Assembly: GCF_020615455.1 (NCBI RefSeq)
Contig: NW_025533763.1
Span: 385,423-449,422, forward strand
Source of the DNA: Coregonus clupeaformis
Lineage: Eukaryota > Chordata > Actinopteri > Salmoniformes > Salmonidae
Direction of reading: 5' to 3'
DNA length: 64,000 nucleotides
Below the pieces are notes generated by a model that was given only the letters and a program-made list of their open reading frames with translations, ran no database searches and was not told the DNA's origin. This document shows, piece by piece, positions 10,770-23,234 of this stretch (position 1 is the stretch's first letter; every line of letters begins with the position of its first letter). The position numbers were made by a program, and so were the translations under genes.

Positions 10770-12240
10770 ATATGTATGGAGAAACATGTATTCCTTATTT
10801 TTTTTATTTTGTGTGAATCTTTTCCATGTAATTTTCTTAAAACTGTCTGGCCATGCCAGTTTTTCCAACTTCAGTTACCTTCAGGCTAACTGGTATAATT
10901 TATTAAATGGTAATAAGTAGGCCTACCTTCACTGATTTCCTTAGAAGTCAAACACTTTTACACATTATTATGTTCTAACTCACCTCTCCTCCGCGATGTC
11001 TGTCCACTTATGAAGATTTAAAAAGATATACACTTGAGTAGTTATGGTGTGGTGAATGGATATGCTGGTTGTTTTCTTTGGTTTGGAACTTGTTGTAGCC
11101 AAGTTCTAATTCCAAATTCTATGGTTGTAGCATAGCTTAATTGTTGAGTCATAATGAGATTGGAATGTTGGCTTGAATTATGTATTATGGACAAAAATCT
11201 CAGAATTCTGAAGATTTTAGAATTATATTTAAAAATTACAGTTTGTCATACATTCTATATACATCATTCTAGCCCTTGGATGCTCTCTCAGAGTTATAAG
11301 TCTTATATTCTCAGCCCAAAAGAAATTTGGTCTATTTCAAAAATACTCAAAATAAGGATTACTTTGTAAGTATTGGTTGTCATGGTGCCGTGAGGAAGCC
11401 TAGGCAGAGAGCTCTGTTAATATGTGACCGACCCCCCCCAACACACACACACACACTCACTTAAAGACCTTGAAGTTTGGTTTGGAAACAACATCACTAT
11501 TTGTCCTGGCAATGAAGGTCTGTCTTCTGGAACACTCATGAAAAAAGAGAATGGTTTTCGTTTAAGTTGTCCACTTTAAAAACCCTTCAGCTTCTTCTCG
11601 CTGAGTTGCTTGAGGACACGGTAGCGCTGTGGCGAGGAGTTACAAGATAGGTCCTTAAAATAACATAACTAAGGCTACTTAACACTGTAGAAACTCTGGA
11701 ATCACACTTTGTTGGCATAAAGACACCCACAATCTCTCCTTCTATCTCGGTACATTCTGTGTTGCACCAACGAGTGTTCAGTCCTTGCACACCATATAAT
11801 GGAGGGTTCCAAAATACCCCTTCGCTGCATTGAACCTGCTAATTACCGAGACAGTTGAACGTTAAAATGATTGAGAATGACTTTCACCACTAAATAAACT
11901 TCCACAGTTTGACAAAGACACATCAGGGGAAAACAGCTACTCGTATTAAAAACCTTTCATTATGGCGATAGCTATTTGCTGCAGTGACTGAGAGCCAATT
12001 GAGGCCCAGTATTCTCAGTGCTTCTGGGGCCTATGCAGTGCAGGTGAATGGTGTGCGTGTGTGTATGTGTGAAATGTAGGATTGTCTGAGCACAAACAGA
12101 GCTACTTATTTTGGCAACGCATGAAGCAGAGTTAGCAAACAGCTTGAGTGATGAATGACAGGCTGCTAGGAGAGGCAGAGAACCCAAAGACCCTTCCTCA
12201 CTCACACTCCCAGAAAAAGCTTTTGAGTTGCTGTGGATCC
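10770..12240. other. No gene recognised
   Basis: Apart from possible small minus-strand exons near 10926 and 10985 and a short CA run at 11440, nothing is supported. Confidence 0.5.
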
Positions 12241-12244
12241 AGTG

Positions 12245-12245
<1 letters not shown>

Positions 12246-12290
<45 letters not shown>

Positions 12291-12520
12291 CCTGTGTGTA
12301 TGTGTGTGTGTGTCCAGTGTGTGTGTCCAGTGTGTGTGTGTGTGTGTGTGCAGTGTGTGTGTCCAGTGTGTGTGTTGTGTTTGTGTCCTGTGTGTGTGTG
12401 TCCAGTGTGTGTGTGTGTGTCCAGTGTGTGTGTGTGTGTCCAGTATGTGTGTGTGTGTGTGTGTGTCCAGTGTGTATGTGTGTGTGTGTCCAGTGTGTGT
12501 GTATATGTGTGTTTGTCCGG

Positions 12521-12564
<44 letters not shown>

Positions 12565-13440
12565 TAGTGTGTGTGTCAAGTGCGTGTGTGTCCAGGGTGA
12601 GTGTGTGTTCAGTTTGTGGAAACACAAACATACACACACACACACTGGACACACACACACACTGGACAAACACACACACTGGACACACACACGCACTGGA
12701 CACACACACAAACACACTGGACACACACAGGACACACTCACACACTAGACACACAAACTGGACACACACACTGCACACACACACTGCACACACACACACA
12801 CACACACACATACACACACACAAGAGACACACACACACACACACACACACACTGGACACACACTGGACACACACAGGACACACACACACACACAGGTCAC
12901 ACACACACTGGACACACACACACACAGAAACACACACACACACACACACAAGACACACACACACACAAGACACACACACACACACTGGACATACACACAC
13001 ACACTGGACACACACACAAACTGGACACACACACACAAACTAGACACACACAGTGGACACACAGGACACACACACACACAGGACACACACACAGGCACTG
13101 GACACACAGACACACACACACACACACACACACTGGACACACACACACATACTCGACACACACACACACACACTGGACACACACACACTGGACACACACA
13201 CAGACACACACACACACACTGGACACTCGACAAACACACACACAAGTCACACACAGACTAGACACACACACACACACTCGACACACACACACACGCACTG
13301 GACACACACACACACACTGGACACACACACAGACGAGCATTCTTACCACCGCTTGGACAAAGTTATATGCTGACTGTGTGTGTGTGTGTGTGTGTGTGTC
13401 CAGTGTGTGTGTCCAGTGTGTGTGTGTTTGTGTGTGTGTG
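12246..13440. repeat. TG/TCCAG array with two strand switches
   Basis: From 12246 to about 12600 the top strand is TG with TCCAG; from about 12625 to 13340 it is CA with CTGGA; from 13373 it is TG again. The first switch centres on GTTTGTGGAAACACAAAC. The array is therefore a long imperfect palindrome able to fold on itself. The open frames across it are not genes. Confidence 0.9.
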
Positions 13441-13491
13441 AGTTCAGGTGTTTCCCTCAATGACTGTCTGTTCTTCTGCTTACCGCTACAG

Positions 13492-13538
13492 TGTGGAACA
13501 TGGTGGAGAGAACACAATGAAACCTGGACTTAGAAAAT
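13492..13538 (+). pseudogene. Small NLR exon before B30.2, copy 2
   Basis: A 47-bp exon lies between GCTACAG and GTGAGT. Read in frame it gives VEHGGENTMKPGLRK, the short link between the LRR region and the B30.2 domain in fish NLR proteins (NLRC3-like/NLRP12-like annotations). An identical-length exon is at 63919-63965 on the minus strand. The B30.2 exon that should follow is missing in this copy. Confidence 0.65.
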
Positions 13539-13985
13539 GTGAGTGTTGACTGCTGTGAAGAATATGACTAAGAATAAGTCTTAATTCAAGTGAAGTCAAA
13601 GTCAAAGACCACCATCATTACTTACTTGGTCATATTAAATATCAGCTGTAGTTCTACAGAAGCACAAATCAGGAAAATTTACAAAGAGTTGCTTTGACAA
13701 TGTGTGTGTCTGTGTTTCTGTGTGGCATGTTCGTCTTAAGTTAGAAATGTGTGTGTGTGTGTGTTCAGAAAGTGTACGTGTGTCTATTGTGTGTGTGTGT
13801 GTGTGTGTGTGTGTTCAGGATGTGTGTGTTTGTGTCTGTGTGTGTTCAGTGTGTGTGTGTGTGTGTGTGTGTTCAGGATGTGTGTGTGTTCAATGTGTGT
13901 GTGTGTGTAATTAATGGGAATAAGTGTGTTTTATTTTACCATACAGTATAACATATGGTCAGAACTGATCTGAGGAGACACACAC
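13539..13985 (+). other. NLR intron ending at a B30.2 exon deletion
   Basis: The intron, with a TG/TTCAG microsatellite, matches 63495-63918 reversed. At ACTGATCTGAGGAGA the match to copy 3 ends: copy 3 enters the B30.2 exon, whereas here CA/CTGGA repeats begin. Confidence 0.7.
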
Positions 13986-14276
13986 TGGACACACACACAC
14001 ACACACACACTGGACACATTTCCATGTGTTGGATTTTGATGAAAGGAAATCCCATATAGCCTACTGGACAGGACTTTGCTATGGCATCTTCTGTTTGGGT
14101 GTCTCAGGTCAGGTCTGAGCCATGATCAGAATGTGTCTCTGTGTCTATTTCCAGCCCTGCCATTTCTACCTGTCCTGATCTAGTGTTTTACCCCTGACCT
14201 CCTCACACCGTCTCACTGTCCATGTCTGCTTTTAGCTCCCACCTCTACTTCACTGTGTTATAATGGACCTTATGCT

Positions 14277-14567
14277 TGTTATGTTACCTCTGTAACCAGT
14301 TATCAAACATACTGACCTTTCTGACCCTATCCCATGGCCCTACTTTCTACAACTGAACATTTAAATTCCTCTATGAGTTTTGTTTCGTGTCCATTTACTT
14401 ATCTATGTATTTGTTGTATATTGGGGTTGTGCTGCAGAGCATCATGGGGGTTTGTATGTGTTGAGATGATCACGTTCCAGATAAATGGTTGAACTGATTC
14501 CTGTCTCCCGTCTCATCATTATTGAATTGTTATACAGACGTGGTTATGAAACCCACCAGACATAACA
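14277..14567 (+). mobile_element. Ty3/Gypsy-type LTR, copy 2
   Basis: A 291-bp LTR with TGTTATGT and ACATAACA ends, like copies at 616-906 and 60318-60608. Its upstream flank (14010-14276) also matches, so it was copied with the locus. Confidence 0.8.
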
Positions 14568-15456
14568 AAAGATTGGTGATGAGTAAGTCTGAATCTACAG
14601 GAACTATTCTGTCTGGAAGAAGTGGGTTTTTACAACTGTTTAAAACTGTTATTTTCTGTGGTCCAGAATAGGCTAATGTTAGCACAGTGTATTGATAGCA
14701 GAGGCAAGTGCATAGTCTAGCTAGCTAAGAAAGAGTTAACATCGTCATGGACGGCAGAAAAGGACACGAGACGGATGTCGGAGCGGGAAAACAACGTGAT
14801 TAAAAAGGGAGGAATATATAGTGATTAAAGGAAAGGACATTTATTCAGCTGTGAAGACAAACCTTTTAATTACATCTGCTGAATGAGCGAACTTAGGAGG
14901 AAACTTCAGTGAGTGAAGTGAATGAAGATCACGTGACTGAGGAAAATATTGCTTTGGTTGAGGACAATACTGAAGTGATGACAATCAGGAGCTTATTGAG
15001 AAACAAAAAATTATTGGAATTGTTGGAAACATTGGACAGTTTCATAAAAGTATTGAGCAGTGGAGCTCATATACAGAACGGTTTGAATATTTTGTTCTTG
15101 TAAATGACATGGATGAGGACAACATTGTGCCTCCATGTTTTAGTGTAATGGGTCCAAAGACATGTAATTTACTAGGCAGCCTGCTACAGCCAGTCAGAAC
15201 AGGTAATAAGACGTATGGGGATATTGTGGAGATACTTAAAGGACATTTTTCACCAGAACCACTAGTTAATGCTGAAAGGTTCAGGTTCCACAGGAGACAT
15301 CAGGAAGAGGGAGAATCAGTAACAATGTTTGCTGCTGCATTAAAGAAACTACCAGAACACTGTGAGTTTAATGCTGTTCTAAATGACATCATTAGAGACA
15401 GACTAGTATGTGGGCTACGGAGTGAAGCTACACAAAAGAGACTGTTGACTGAAAGT
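14568..15456 (+). pseudogene. Gypsy leader and gag fragment, copy 2
   Basis: The best-preserved gag in the window. The frame 15109-15456 reads through family-typical blocks: NAERFRFHRRHQEEGESV, FAAALKKLPEHCEFN and LNDIIRDRLVCGLRSEATQ, as in the Gag region of Ty3/Gypsy polyproteins. The frame can be followed upstream to about 15004 (EQWSSYTERFEYF). It is cut after LLTES at 15456, where retrovirus-like sequence begins. The zinc knuckle, protease and pol are absent. This copy lacks the hAT insertion. Confidence 0.75.
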
Positions 15457-15576
15457 TATACTTATATTAACATACATTATAAACATTCATAATTCAATTA
15501 TGACTTTCCTCATCCTGAAAATAAATACAGTTCATTATCTCAATGCATTCTCAATACTATCACTTTAGCAGTGTAT
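15457..15576. repeat. 120-bp direct repeat, left copy
   Basis: It differs at about one position from 17237-17356. A diverged third copy is at 45675-45770. It forms the left edge of the retrovirus relic. Confidence 0.85.
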
Positions 15577-16185
15577 ATACCTACTATCATCTCCAGATCG
15601 TCAGTTTCCTCGTAGCCATCTGTAGCATCGGTTGACATGATACCTGATCAATCTCCCCTCTTTCCATACCTCCGTTGGTGTAGACTGTGTGATGATGCAT
15701 GAACCTTCTTCCTTCACTAGTTCTATGTTGGAGTCCTTCTCCATTTATCACCGTCTCTCTGTGGAATGTTTCCTTCTATCAGCGTACCAATAGTCTCTGC
15801 TGCAAAAACACACAGACAAAACAAAACAATGCTCCGCCGAAGCGGTGCCACCTTCCTCCTCTGCGTTAGAAAAGTCCTACAATGGTCCATATAGATCTAG
15901 GAATCTCTCTCTCTTACTTGGCCCTCCATCAAGGTAGCCATCAACCCCTATTACTAACCTTCCCACTTGGGTGTTGTCCATCAATGACTTCCTTAATCCT
16001 TTACCACCACATAGTCTCCAAGTCGCAGAAAATGTCCAGATTCTCCTGGTAGGTCTGGCAGACAAGCCTTCACCTTTTCTAAAGAAAGTCTGCATAACAT
16101 TGTTAGTTGAGACACAGCATGCTACTTCATCCTGTCTTCTTATCAGTCCTGATAAGCCTTTTATATTAGGAAGTACACATTCTCA
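15457..16185 (-). pseudogene. Endogenous retrovirus relic
   Basis: The segment is related to 45675-47270: shared blocks include CCGTTGGTGTAGACTG, GAGTCCTTCTCCATTTATCA, ACAATGCTCCGC and TGTCTTCTTATCAGTC. In the related copy the minus strand reads pol-end/env-start-like pieces. All frames here are broken. Confidence 0.5.
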
Positions 16186-16640
16186 GTTTGTTACCTGTAT
16201 AAAAGACACCTGTCCACAGAAGCAATCAATCAATCAGATTCCAAACTCTCCACCATGGCCAAGACCAAAGAGCTCTCCAAGGATGTCAGGGACAAGATTG
16301 TAGACCTACACAAGGCTGGAATGGGCTACAAGACCATGGCCAAGCAGCTTGGTGAGAAGGTGACAACAGATGGTGCGATTATTCGCAAATGGAAGAAACA
16401 CAAAAGAACTGTCAATCTCCCTTGGCCTGGGGCTCCAAGCAAGATCTCACCTCGTGGAGTTGCAATGATCTTGAGAACGGTGAGGAATCAGCCCAGAACT
16501 ACACGGGAGGATCTTGTCAATGATCTCAAGGCAGCTGGGACCATTGTCACCAAGAAAACAATTGGTAACACACTACGCCGTGAAGGACTGAAATCCAGCA
16601 GCGCCCGCAAGGTCCCCCTGCTCAAGAAAGCACATATACC
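16186..16640 (+). pseudogene. Tc1-like transposase N-terminus
   Basis: The frame opens at 16255 with [20 protein letters not shown] and continues through the paired helix-turn-helix DNA-binding region (TIGNTLRREGLK, SARKVPLLKKAH). It stops at 16640, before the DDE catalytic domain. The leader (ACCTGTATAAAAGACACC) matches the Tc1 element at 41858-43452. The 5' terminal repeat is missing. Confidence 0.8.
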
Positions 16641-17236
16641 TGACACTCTCCTAATATACATAATATAACATACACATTATACCAATCTATTATCGCTCCC
16701 TGTTACATCATCACATCCCTAGACTATTCCTGCTTTAATAATTCAACCAAATTCACATCATATGAAAATATCATAACCCCATGATAGGAACCAATTAATT
16801 ACTTTCCTATCAACATAGATATTTACCACTCTAAACATCCATATCAATATCACCCCATACTTCAAATGTATATAATGACTAATATGTTAATACATTAACC
16901 CAATTAATCAACATATTCATGATTTCATTCACAATCCTCACCTTAACTTCCATGTTTCAAACAGCATGAGTCAACAATGTCTATTCAATAAATCCTATAA
17001 ATGTATCCTAAGACATGACCTTAATGTATCACTGTTTAAACCCCTAATATCTGTAGAAAACATTTCTATACTTATACATACTAATAATTCACTTAAATCA
17101 CTCATTAATCTTATCAATTATAACCAACCAAATGACTGAACTCAACCAAATTTAAAATGACAATTCTTATTCACTTCATCCTTATCACTGAAAATGAAAA
17201 CTCTCAACTTAATCACCCATTACAACTTTCAGAATG
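16641..17236. other. AT-rich insert inside Tc1 relic
   Basis: About 600 bp of AT-rich DNA with no open frame separates the Tc1 head from the 120-bp repeat and the Tc1 tail. It may be retroviral LTR or leader DNA, since the retrovirus-derived repeat borders it. Confidence 0.4.
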
Positions 17237-17356
17237 TATACTTATATTAACATACATTATAAACATTCATAATTCAATTATGACTTTCCTCATCCTGAAA
17301 ATAAATACAGATCATTATCTCAATGCATTCTCAATACTATCACTTTAGCAGTGTAT
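17237..17356. repeat. 120-bp direct repeat, right copy
   Basis: Near-identical to 15457-15576, in the same orientation, 1780 bp away. Confidence 0.85.
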
Positions 17357-17421
17357 GATTTTCCAGAACTGTCAATCACAAAATCAGCAGGGGATCAAAT
17401 AGTTTTTTCCCTCACTGTATG
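17357..17421 (+). mobile_element. Tc1-like 3' terminal repeat fragment
   Basis: ATCAGCAGGGGATCAAAT and CCCTCACTGTA match the right end of the 41858-43452 element. Confidence 0.75.
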
Positions 17422-17483
17422 TGTGTATGTTTGTGTGTATATTTGTATATATATGTGTGTATATGTATGTGTATGTGTATTAT

Positions 17484-17757
17484 CTCTACTAGAGATCCTG
17501 GTTCTAATCCAGGCTCTGTCGTAGCCAGCCGCGACCGGGAGACCCATGGGGCGGCTCACAATTGGCCCAGCGTCGTCCAGGGTAGGGGAGGGAATGGCCG
17601 GCAGGGATGTAGCTCAGTTGGTAGAGCATGGCGTTTGCAACGCCAGGGTTGTGGGTTCGATTCCCACGGGGGGCCAGTATGGAGAAAAAATAAAATAATG
17701 TATGCACTCACTCACTCTGGATAAGAGCGTCTGCTAAATGACGTGAATGTAAATATG
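17484..17757 (+). mobile_element. Dimeric tRNA-derived SINE (5'-truncated)
   Basis: The first head retains a B-box-like GGTTCTAATCC; a linker (CCCAGCGTCGTCCAGGGTAG) leads to a second tRNA head with A box TAGCTCAGTTGGTAGAGC and B box GGTTCGATTCC. The element ends in the LINE-like tail GATAAGAGCGTCTGCTAAAT. The same layout, complete at the 5' end, is at 23586-23818. Confidence 0.75.
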
Positions 17758-17759
17758 TG

Positions 17760-19110
17760 TGTGTGTGTATATATATAAAAAACATGGGGGACTGGAAGTG
17801 ATGCAGACAATTACATTGATAGAAGATACAATATATCTGCAATATTAAGCTGATCTACCCCCTTAATAAATAAAATAATAATATTAATTACCTGAAAATT
17901 GTATGTCATCCAGTCTTAAAATGTCTGCAAAAACCAAATATTGAAATACTGTTAAATATTTAAAAAATCATTGTTATCCATTGAGTGAATTGTTATCCAT
18001 TGAGAGAGAGAGATAGAATAGTATACTAACGTGCTAGGTAATTTATTTCTACAACTGTGATGTAACTGAAAATCCACTAGGTGGAGCCAGTGGTCCACTC
18101 TTGATTAGACACTTTACATAAAATAGAAATTTGTTTGGTAAAAACAGTAGGATAAATACATTTGTAGGTAGATATATATATATATATATACTTATATTCT
18201 TATATATATATATTATACTAACATTCTAGATACACACACACACACACTTAATCAATTGACTAGTAATTTTTCTATAACTGTGATGTAACTGTACATCCAC
18301 TAGGTGGAGACAGTGGTCCACTGCTGAGTAGAGACTTGGTTTGGCATGCATTTTCATGGGTTCTGAGACACCTTGAGACATGTCACATGAAATTGACATT
18401 TGTTTGGTATAAACAGTAGGATATATGCATATGTAGGTAGAGTCCATTCTCGTTAAAAAAAATATATCACACAACATCTCATTCATTATATACTATATGT
18501 ATTTATACAATACATTATTATAAACATTCATTTATAATATACAACATAAATAATATGTATACATATATATATAAACGCCTTCATCATATTGAAAATTCAA
18601 CTCACCTTCAAAATGCTCCATGAGGAATAAATGATTCAAGGAGTCTCTTTAAGATGTATGTCTTCAGGCCTTCTGGTCCTCTGGGTCTTTTTTCTTGGTT
18701 GACTGAGACATCCCACGGACGCTCTTTTATGGGGTCAAATGGATCTGTTTAGGTCAGCAGTAAAACGGGACATCTTTAAGAATACAATTACCTTTTTTTG
18801 TTTTTAATTGACTGAGACATCCACTGGACATTCCATCCTCGGACATTCCCGGACCCCCCGAGAGCTATTTTTAAAAGGTTAAACAGGTTTAAAAAAGTAG
18901 TTTCAAAGACACTTGGGGGACCCCATGTGTACATACAGTTCCCTTGTGTGTAAGGGACTCCCTAGATGAGCAAACTGTTGGCCATTAAAATATGGATAGC
19001 TGAGAACTCTTTCTAAAAGGGTAAACAGGTTTACAAAACAGTTGTTTTAAAGAAACACCACACACGCTCACACACGCACACACACACAAACAACCCAAAG
19101 AACCAGTGGC
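17760..19110. repeat. AT-rich region with diverged direct repeat
   Basis: TGTGATGTAACTG, ATCCACTAGGTGGAG, AGTGGTCCACT and AACAGTAGGATA occur in the same order at about 18057-18165 and 18278-18435. (TA)n lies near 18175. GACTGAGACATCC recurs at 18700 and 18810. No gene is seen. Confidence 0.6.
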
Positions 19111-19116
19111 TCTTGT

Positions 19117-19386
<270 letters not shown>

Positions 19387-19388
<2 letters not shown>

Positions 19389-21525
19389 GTAATTCATTGA
19401 AGGTAAATACAATTTTCTTTCAAACATTTAATTTTCTTCTAAATTGTTACTTCAGAAATGTAAGCATACATATACAAATTATTTAAGTTCACTATACAAT
19501 ATTGAATATTAAACTATGACACTAATGTTTACTACTAAACCTATGTATCATAAACGTTATTATTACACAAAACTACACCTTACTAAACAATAAATGTATA
19601 ATTATTATAATAATGTTTTTCTTAGAAAAAAAACAGAATCAGCATTTTTGATTCATGAAGGACACAACACACCTAAAATTGGTGTAGGAGACGTGTTTTC
19701 TGGAGTTTTCTGTGGTTCATCTCTCTTGAGGTTTCTTGTCGCTCGTAGTGTTCACAGGACAAGTCTAACACTTACTTATACTCAGGCAGACCTACCCAGA
19801 AATTACTTTTTCATTCTACAAGGGGTCACAAGCTCACTACACAGCAGCTCCATAAGTTCACTACAAAAATTCCCAACTGTTTCACATTTTTCAAACATTT
19901 CAAACTTTAAGTTCAACTAGGTCAGTACACGACACATCAATCACCAGGCCATTACGTTTTATTTCAAACATGTTGTAGAGGGTTCTTTGCACAGTGCTGA
20001 TATTCTCTTATTCTTAAACAAACTTTAAACTTTCGAAAATGACACGGCTTCTGAGTATATGTAAAATATATTTAGTTATGCAATTGCAGGTAGAAGTTAA
20101 TACAGAGTCAACAGTATTTGTATCGCTCTTCATTAGTTCTGCAAATTGTCCAAAACAATCTCTGCTTTTCATCCAAGCACGCCCCTCCCTGGCAGATCAG
20201 GAGCCACCATGTTTTCTTCTTGTGTCTGTGTGGAAGCAACGAGAAATTTAAACACTACAGGTCTACCTGATCCTCCAGTTGATCTCTATCCCATGTCCTT
20301 GACTACACGCCCAGACCAGCTGCAGGAAGCTAGAGGGAAACATCCTTACCAAAAGCACAGCATTGGTAGTTAAGAAATGGCTCTACTATTGTTAATCATA
20401 TTCATTGTTAACTATTAATATTTAACAAATCAGGTAAACATGTGCTCTTTCTCTCACAGCATAGTAGATAATATATTCCCCATCAATGTGCTTTACTTGA
20501 AAGAAACAGCTGCACTATCAAGTTACATAAGCACACACCCTAAATAGTGAAGAGAACGTCCGGACAGGATGTCCTTAAAAGGTCATAAACACAGGACACA
20601 GGAAAACTCAGCAATCACTTTTTGACAGCAACCGTCTACTATATTCTCTCTCACAGGAGTCTGTGAAACAAGACAGTTGGAGATTGAAACATTGTATGTG
20701 TATTCCCTTCCCCCAACTGCTCTGTTCACTCAGACAAACAAACCAGACTGCAGTTTCCCACGCAATAATTGACTTCAAATCCTAAATTACTTGATATCTT
20801 TCAGAAATACATAATTTCCCCCCCTCCTCATAATTCCATAGGTCTATAGGAGTGTCCCATGTTTCCATTACAACCATTTCTAGTGCATAATGTATACGGT
20901 TTCAATATTGAACTATTAAATCAGTTAACCTCTTACTATCAGATTTGATAAATAACAGATTATAGCATGAAAAAGCTCAGTGTTGATTTTAAATATAAAC
21001 ATTAACAGTCCACAAAAAGGGTGTGTAAAACAGTATGTTGGCTTGGCTGATAAAAAGGGTAGATTGAATTTCTCTTGGCAGTTGTGGCTCCCAGGTCTAC
21101 AGCCAATCAAGGACTAGCTACCCATCCCCCACTGCTGCTCTCACCCCCACCCCCCACCCCATCCCCTGACATGCTGGACTCTCAGGTTCTGTTCAATAAA
21201 GTGCAGCACAGCACAGTACAGTACAACTTTATTAGTCCATGTTACAGGGAACAAAGGGAATTTGTCTTTCTGAAGGGGTTGGTCACAGATCTGCCAGTTC
21301 AGATCAAATCCCACGTTTTGTTGTCTGGCTCAGGACTCAAACCAGTGACCTTTCAGTTACTGGACTAATTCTCTAACTTCCACCTCCTAACACTTCTAGC
21401 ATGGGCTTCCTAGGCTAAGTTCCTTTTACACTATCCCATGTGTGGAGAAAACATGAGTCTGTCTCATGATCTGGTAATGAGGTAGTCCTGCCTTCAAAAT
21501 CAGTGTCACCCTCAGGTCAAGTGGG
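19387..21525. other. No gene recognised
   Basis: Unique-looking sequence without supported coding regions. A purine-rich minus-strand run at 20815-20830 resembles a retroviral polypurine tract, and 21180-21370 resembles a retroposon 3' part. Neither is firm. Confidence 0.4.
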
Positions 21526-21529
21526 CATT

Positions 21530-22520
21530 ACCTCTTGGTCTAATGGTCAAGACACTGGTTTTTCCCATGGGACACCTGGGTACAGATCCCGCCCATGAAA
21601 TGTGCGCACCTCTCCCAAGGCACCACTCCACTGCTTCCACCAATGTAGTGTTTTTTTGTAAACAGCAACGGTGTAATGCCCCTTTCATCTCATACCCGGG
21701 TCTCCCTGCCCGTAGGCAAACAAATATATTGTAGTGAATTCAGGGGGTAGCCCCAAACAGGTTTTGAACCTGGGTCCATCAAGTGTCAAGCCAACACCTT
21801 AAGCGTGTTAGGTTCTAAATGAACCTAGTAAAACTCAGGGACATTTAGTAAAGCTCAAACCAAGTTTATTCACCCATTGGATCATACAGCTGCATAAGAC
21901 AAATAACATATTCACACAAGCACTGGTATTTAACCCTTTCTCCTATGCTGAGCCCCTCCTTCCACATCTGAACAGCCAATACACCTCTGTTGCTATCCAG
22001 AAGATGAGTGATATATGTTCTTCCTCACTTCATCTAACCTGACCTCTGCCCAAATTGCTCACTCCTCCCCAACTCACGGCTGTCATGTTGACTTGTACCA
22101 GACTGTGTCTCTTCTCCTCCAATAGGATCCCTGATGACTAACAATAACATATCCTGACAGAATGGAAACGTTATACATTCCCCTCTCTCCCTCAGTGACA
22201 TGAATAAGTCTATTTCATGTTTAGAAGTCAGAACCCAACAAGCGCTACGCCAAGAGGTCCGAACCTCTCGATGATGTGGCTAGGTGTTGGATTAAGGTCG
22301 CTACATTACCCCCTTCCTTGGGGAAAGCATGCCCCCACACTTCTTTATAGCAAGTCTCTCACGTGTACACGCCTCTTTGATGGCCTCACAGGCACTATCC
22401 CACTTCTGACACCAATGTAACGAATTAAGGGATAGCTCCAACCGGGACTCAAACCCGGGTCCAGCGACTATCAAGCCAACACCTAATCCATTACACCAAG
22501 AGATCAGAAGGTGGTAATTG
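21530..22520. mobile_element. Cluster of tRNA-like SINE heads
   Basis: A plus-strand tRNA-like block at 21533-21595 has TGGTCTAATGGTCAAGAC and GGGTACAGATCCC. Minus-strand blocks at about 21735-21815 and 22430-22505 have TGTAATGG or GTGTTGGCTTG and B-box-like GGGTTTGAGTCCCG. None folds as an intact tRNA by eye; the repetition and degenerate boxes favour SINEs over tRNA genes. Confidence 0.45.
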
Positions 22521-22810
22521 GTAGGTGTTGGGTTCAGCTTGCCACAGTATATACTTATATAGGGCAATGTGTGATCTGGGAGCGGCAGCACTACCACTAG
22601 TGCTCCAGACACAGCCTAACACAATCTTTACCTTCTGAACCTTAAAAACGGACCTAAAGTCAGATACATTTAGACAAACCACCATGTGAGCAGAAAGTGT
22701 AGGGTTAATGGAGTGAAGTGGGGGATGGGTAGGACCACCAGTATCAACTATATGTCTATGAATGCATTACTATTAATGCAGTACTAAAACGGATGGATGC
22801 TCTTCATCAG

Positions 22811-23178
22811 TCTTCCATCAGGTCAATCAGCTGTCCCAATGAGTTACTGACACCATCTGTATCTCTACTAGGAGTCTTCCATCAGGTCAATCAGCTGTCC
22901 CAATGAGTTACTGACACCATCTGTATCTCTACTAGGAGTCTTCCATCAGGTCAATCAGCTGTCCCAATGAGTTACTGACACCATCTGTATCTCTACTAGG
23001 AGTCTTCCATCAGGTCAATCAGCTGTCCTAATGAGTTACTGACACCATCTGTATCTCTACTAGGAGTCTTCCATCAGGTCAATCAGCTGTCATATGAGTT
23101 ACTGACACCATCTGTATCTCTACTAGGAGTCTTCCATCAGGTCAATCAGCTGTCCTAATGAGTTACTGACACCATCTT
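22811..23178. repeat. 64-bp minisatellite
   Basis: About 5.7 copies of a 64-bp unit beginning TCTTCCATCAGGTCAATCAG, with few differences. Confidence 0.95.
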
Positions 23179-23234
23179 TACCATTAGATGTTCAATTGCG
23201 CGACTAAGAACTATTCAGTAAAAACGAATGACAG

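Noticed and set aside
9105..10770. Plus-strand frames antisense to the coiled-coil gene
   Set aside because: The Leu/Ser/Phe-rich frames mirror Glu/Lys codons; splice sites and poly(A) signal fit only the minus strand.
17590..17680. tRNA genes (also 23600-23660, 45252-45330, 21533-21595)
   Set aside because: Pol III boxes are present, but linkers and LINE-type tails mark them as SINEs.
20815..20830. Second retroviral polypurine tract
   Set aside because: A G-rich run exists on the minus strand, but no convincing TG...CA LTR or env could be placed next to it.
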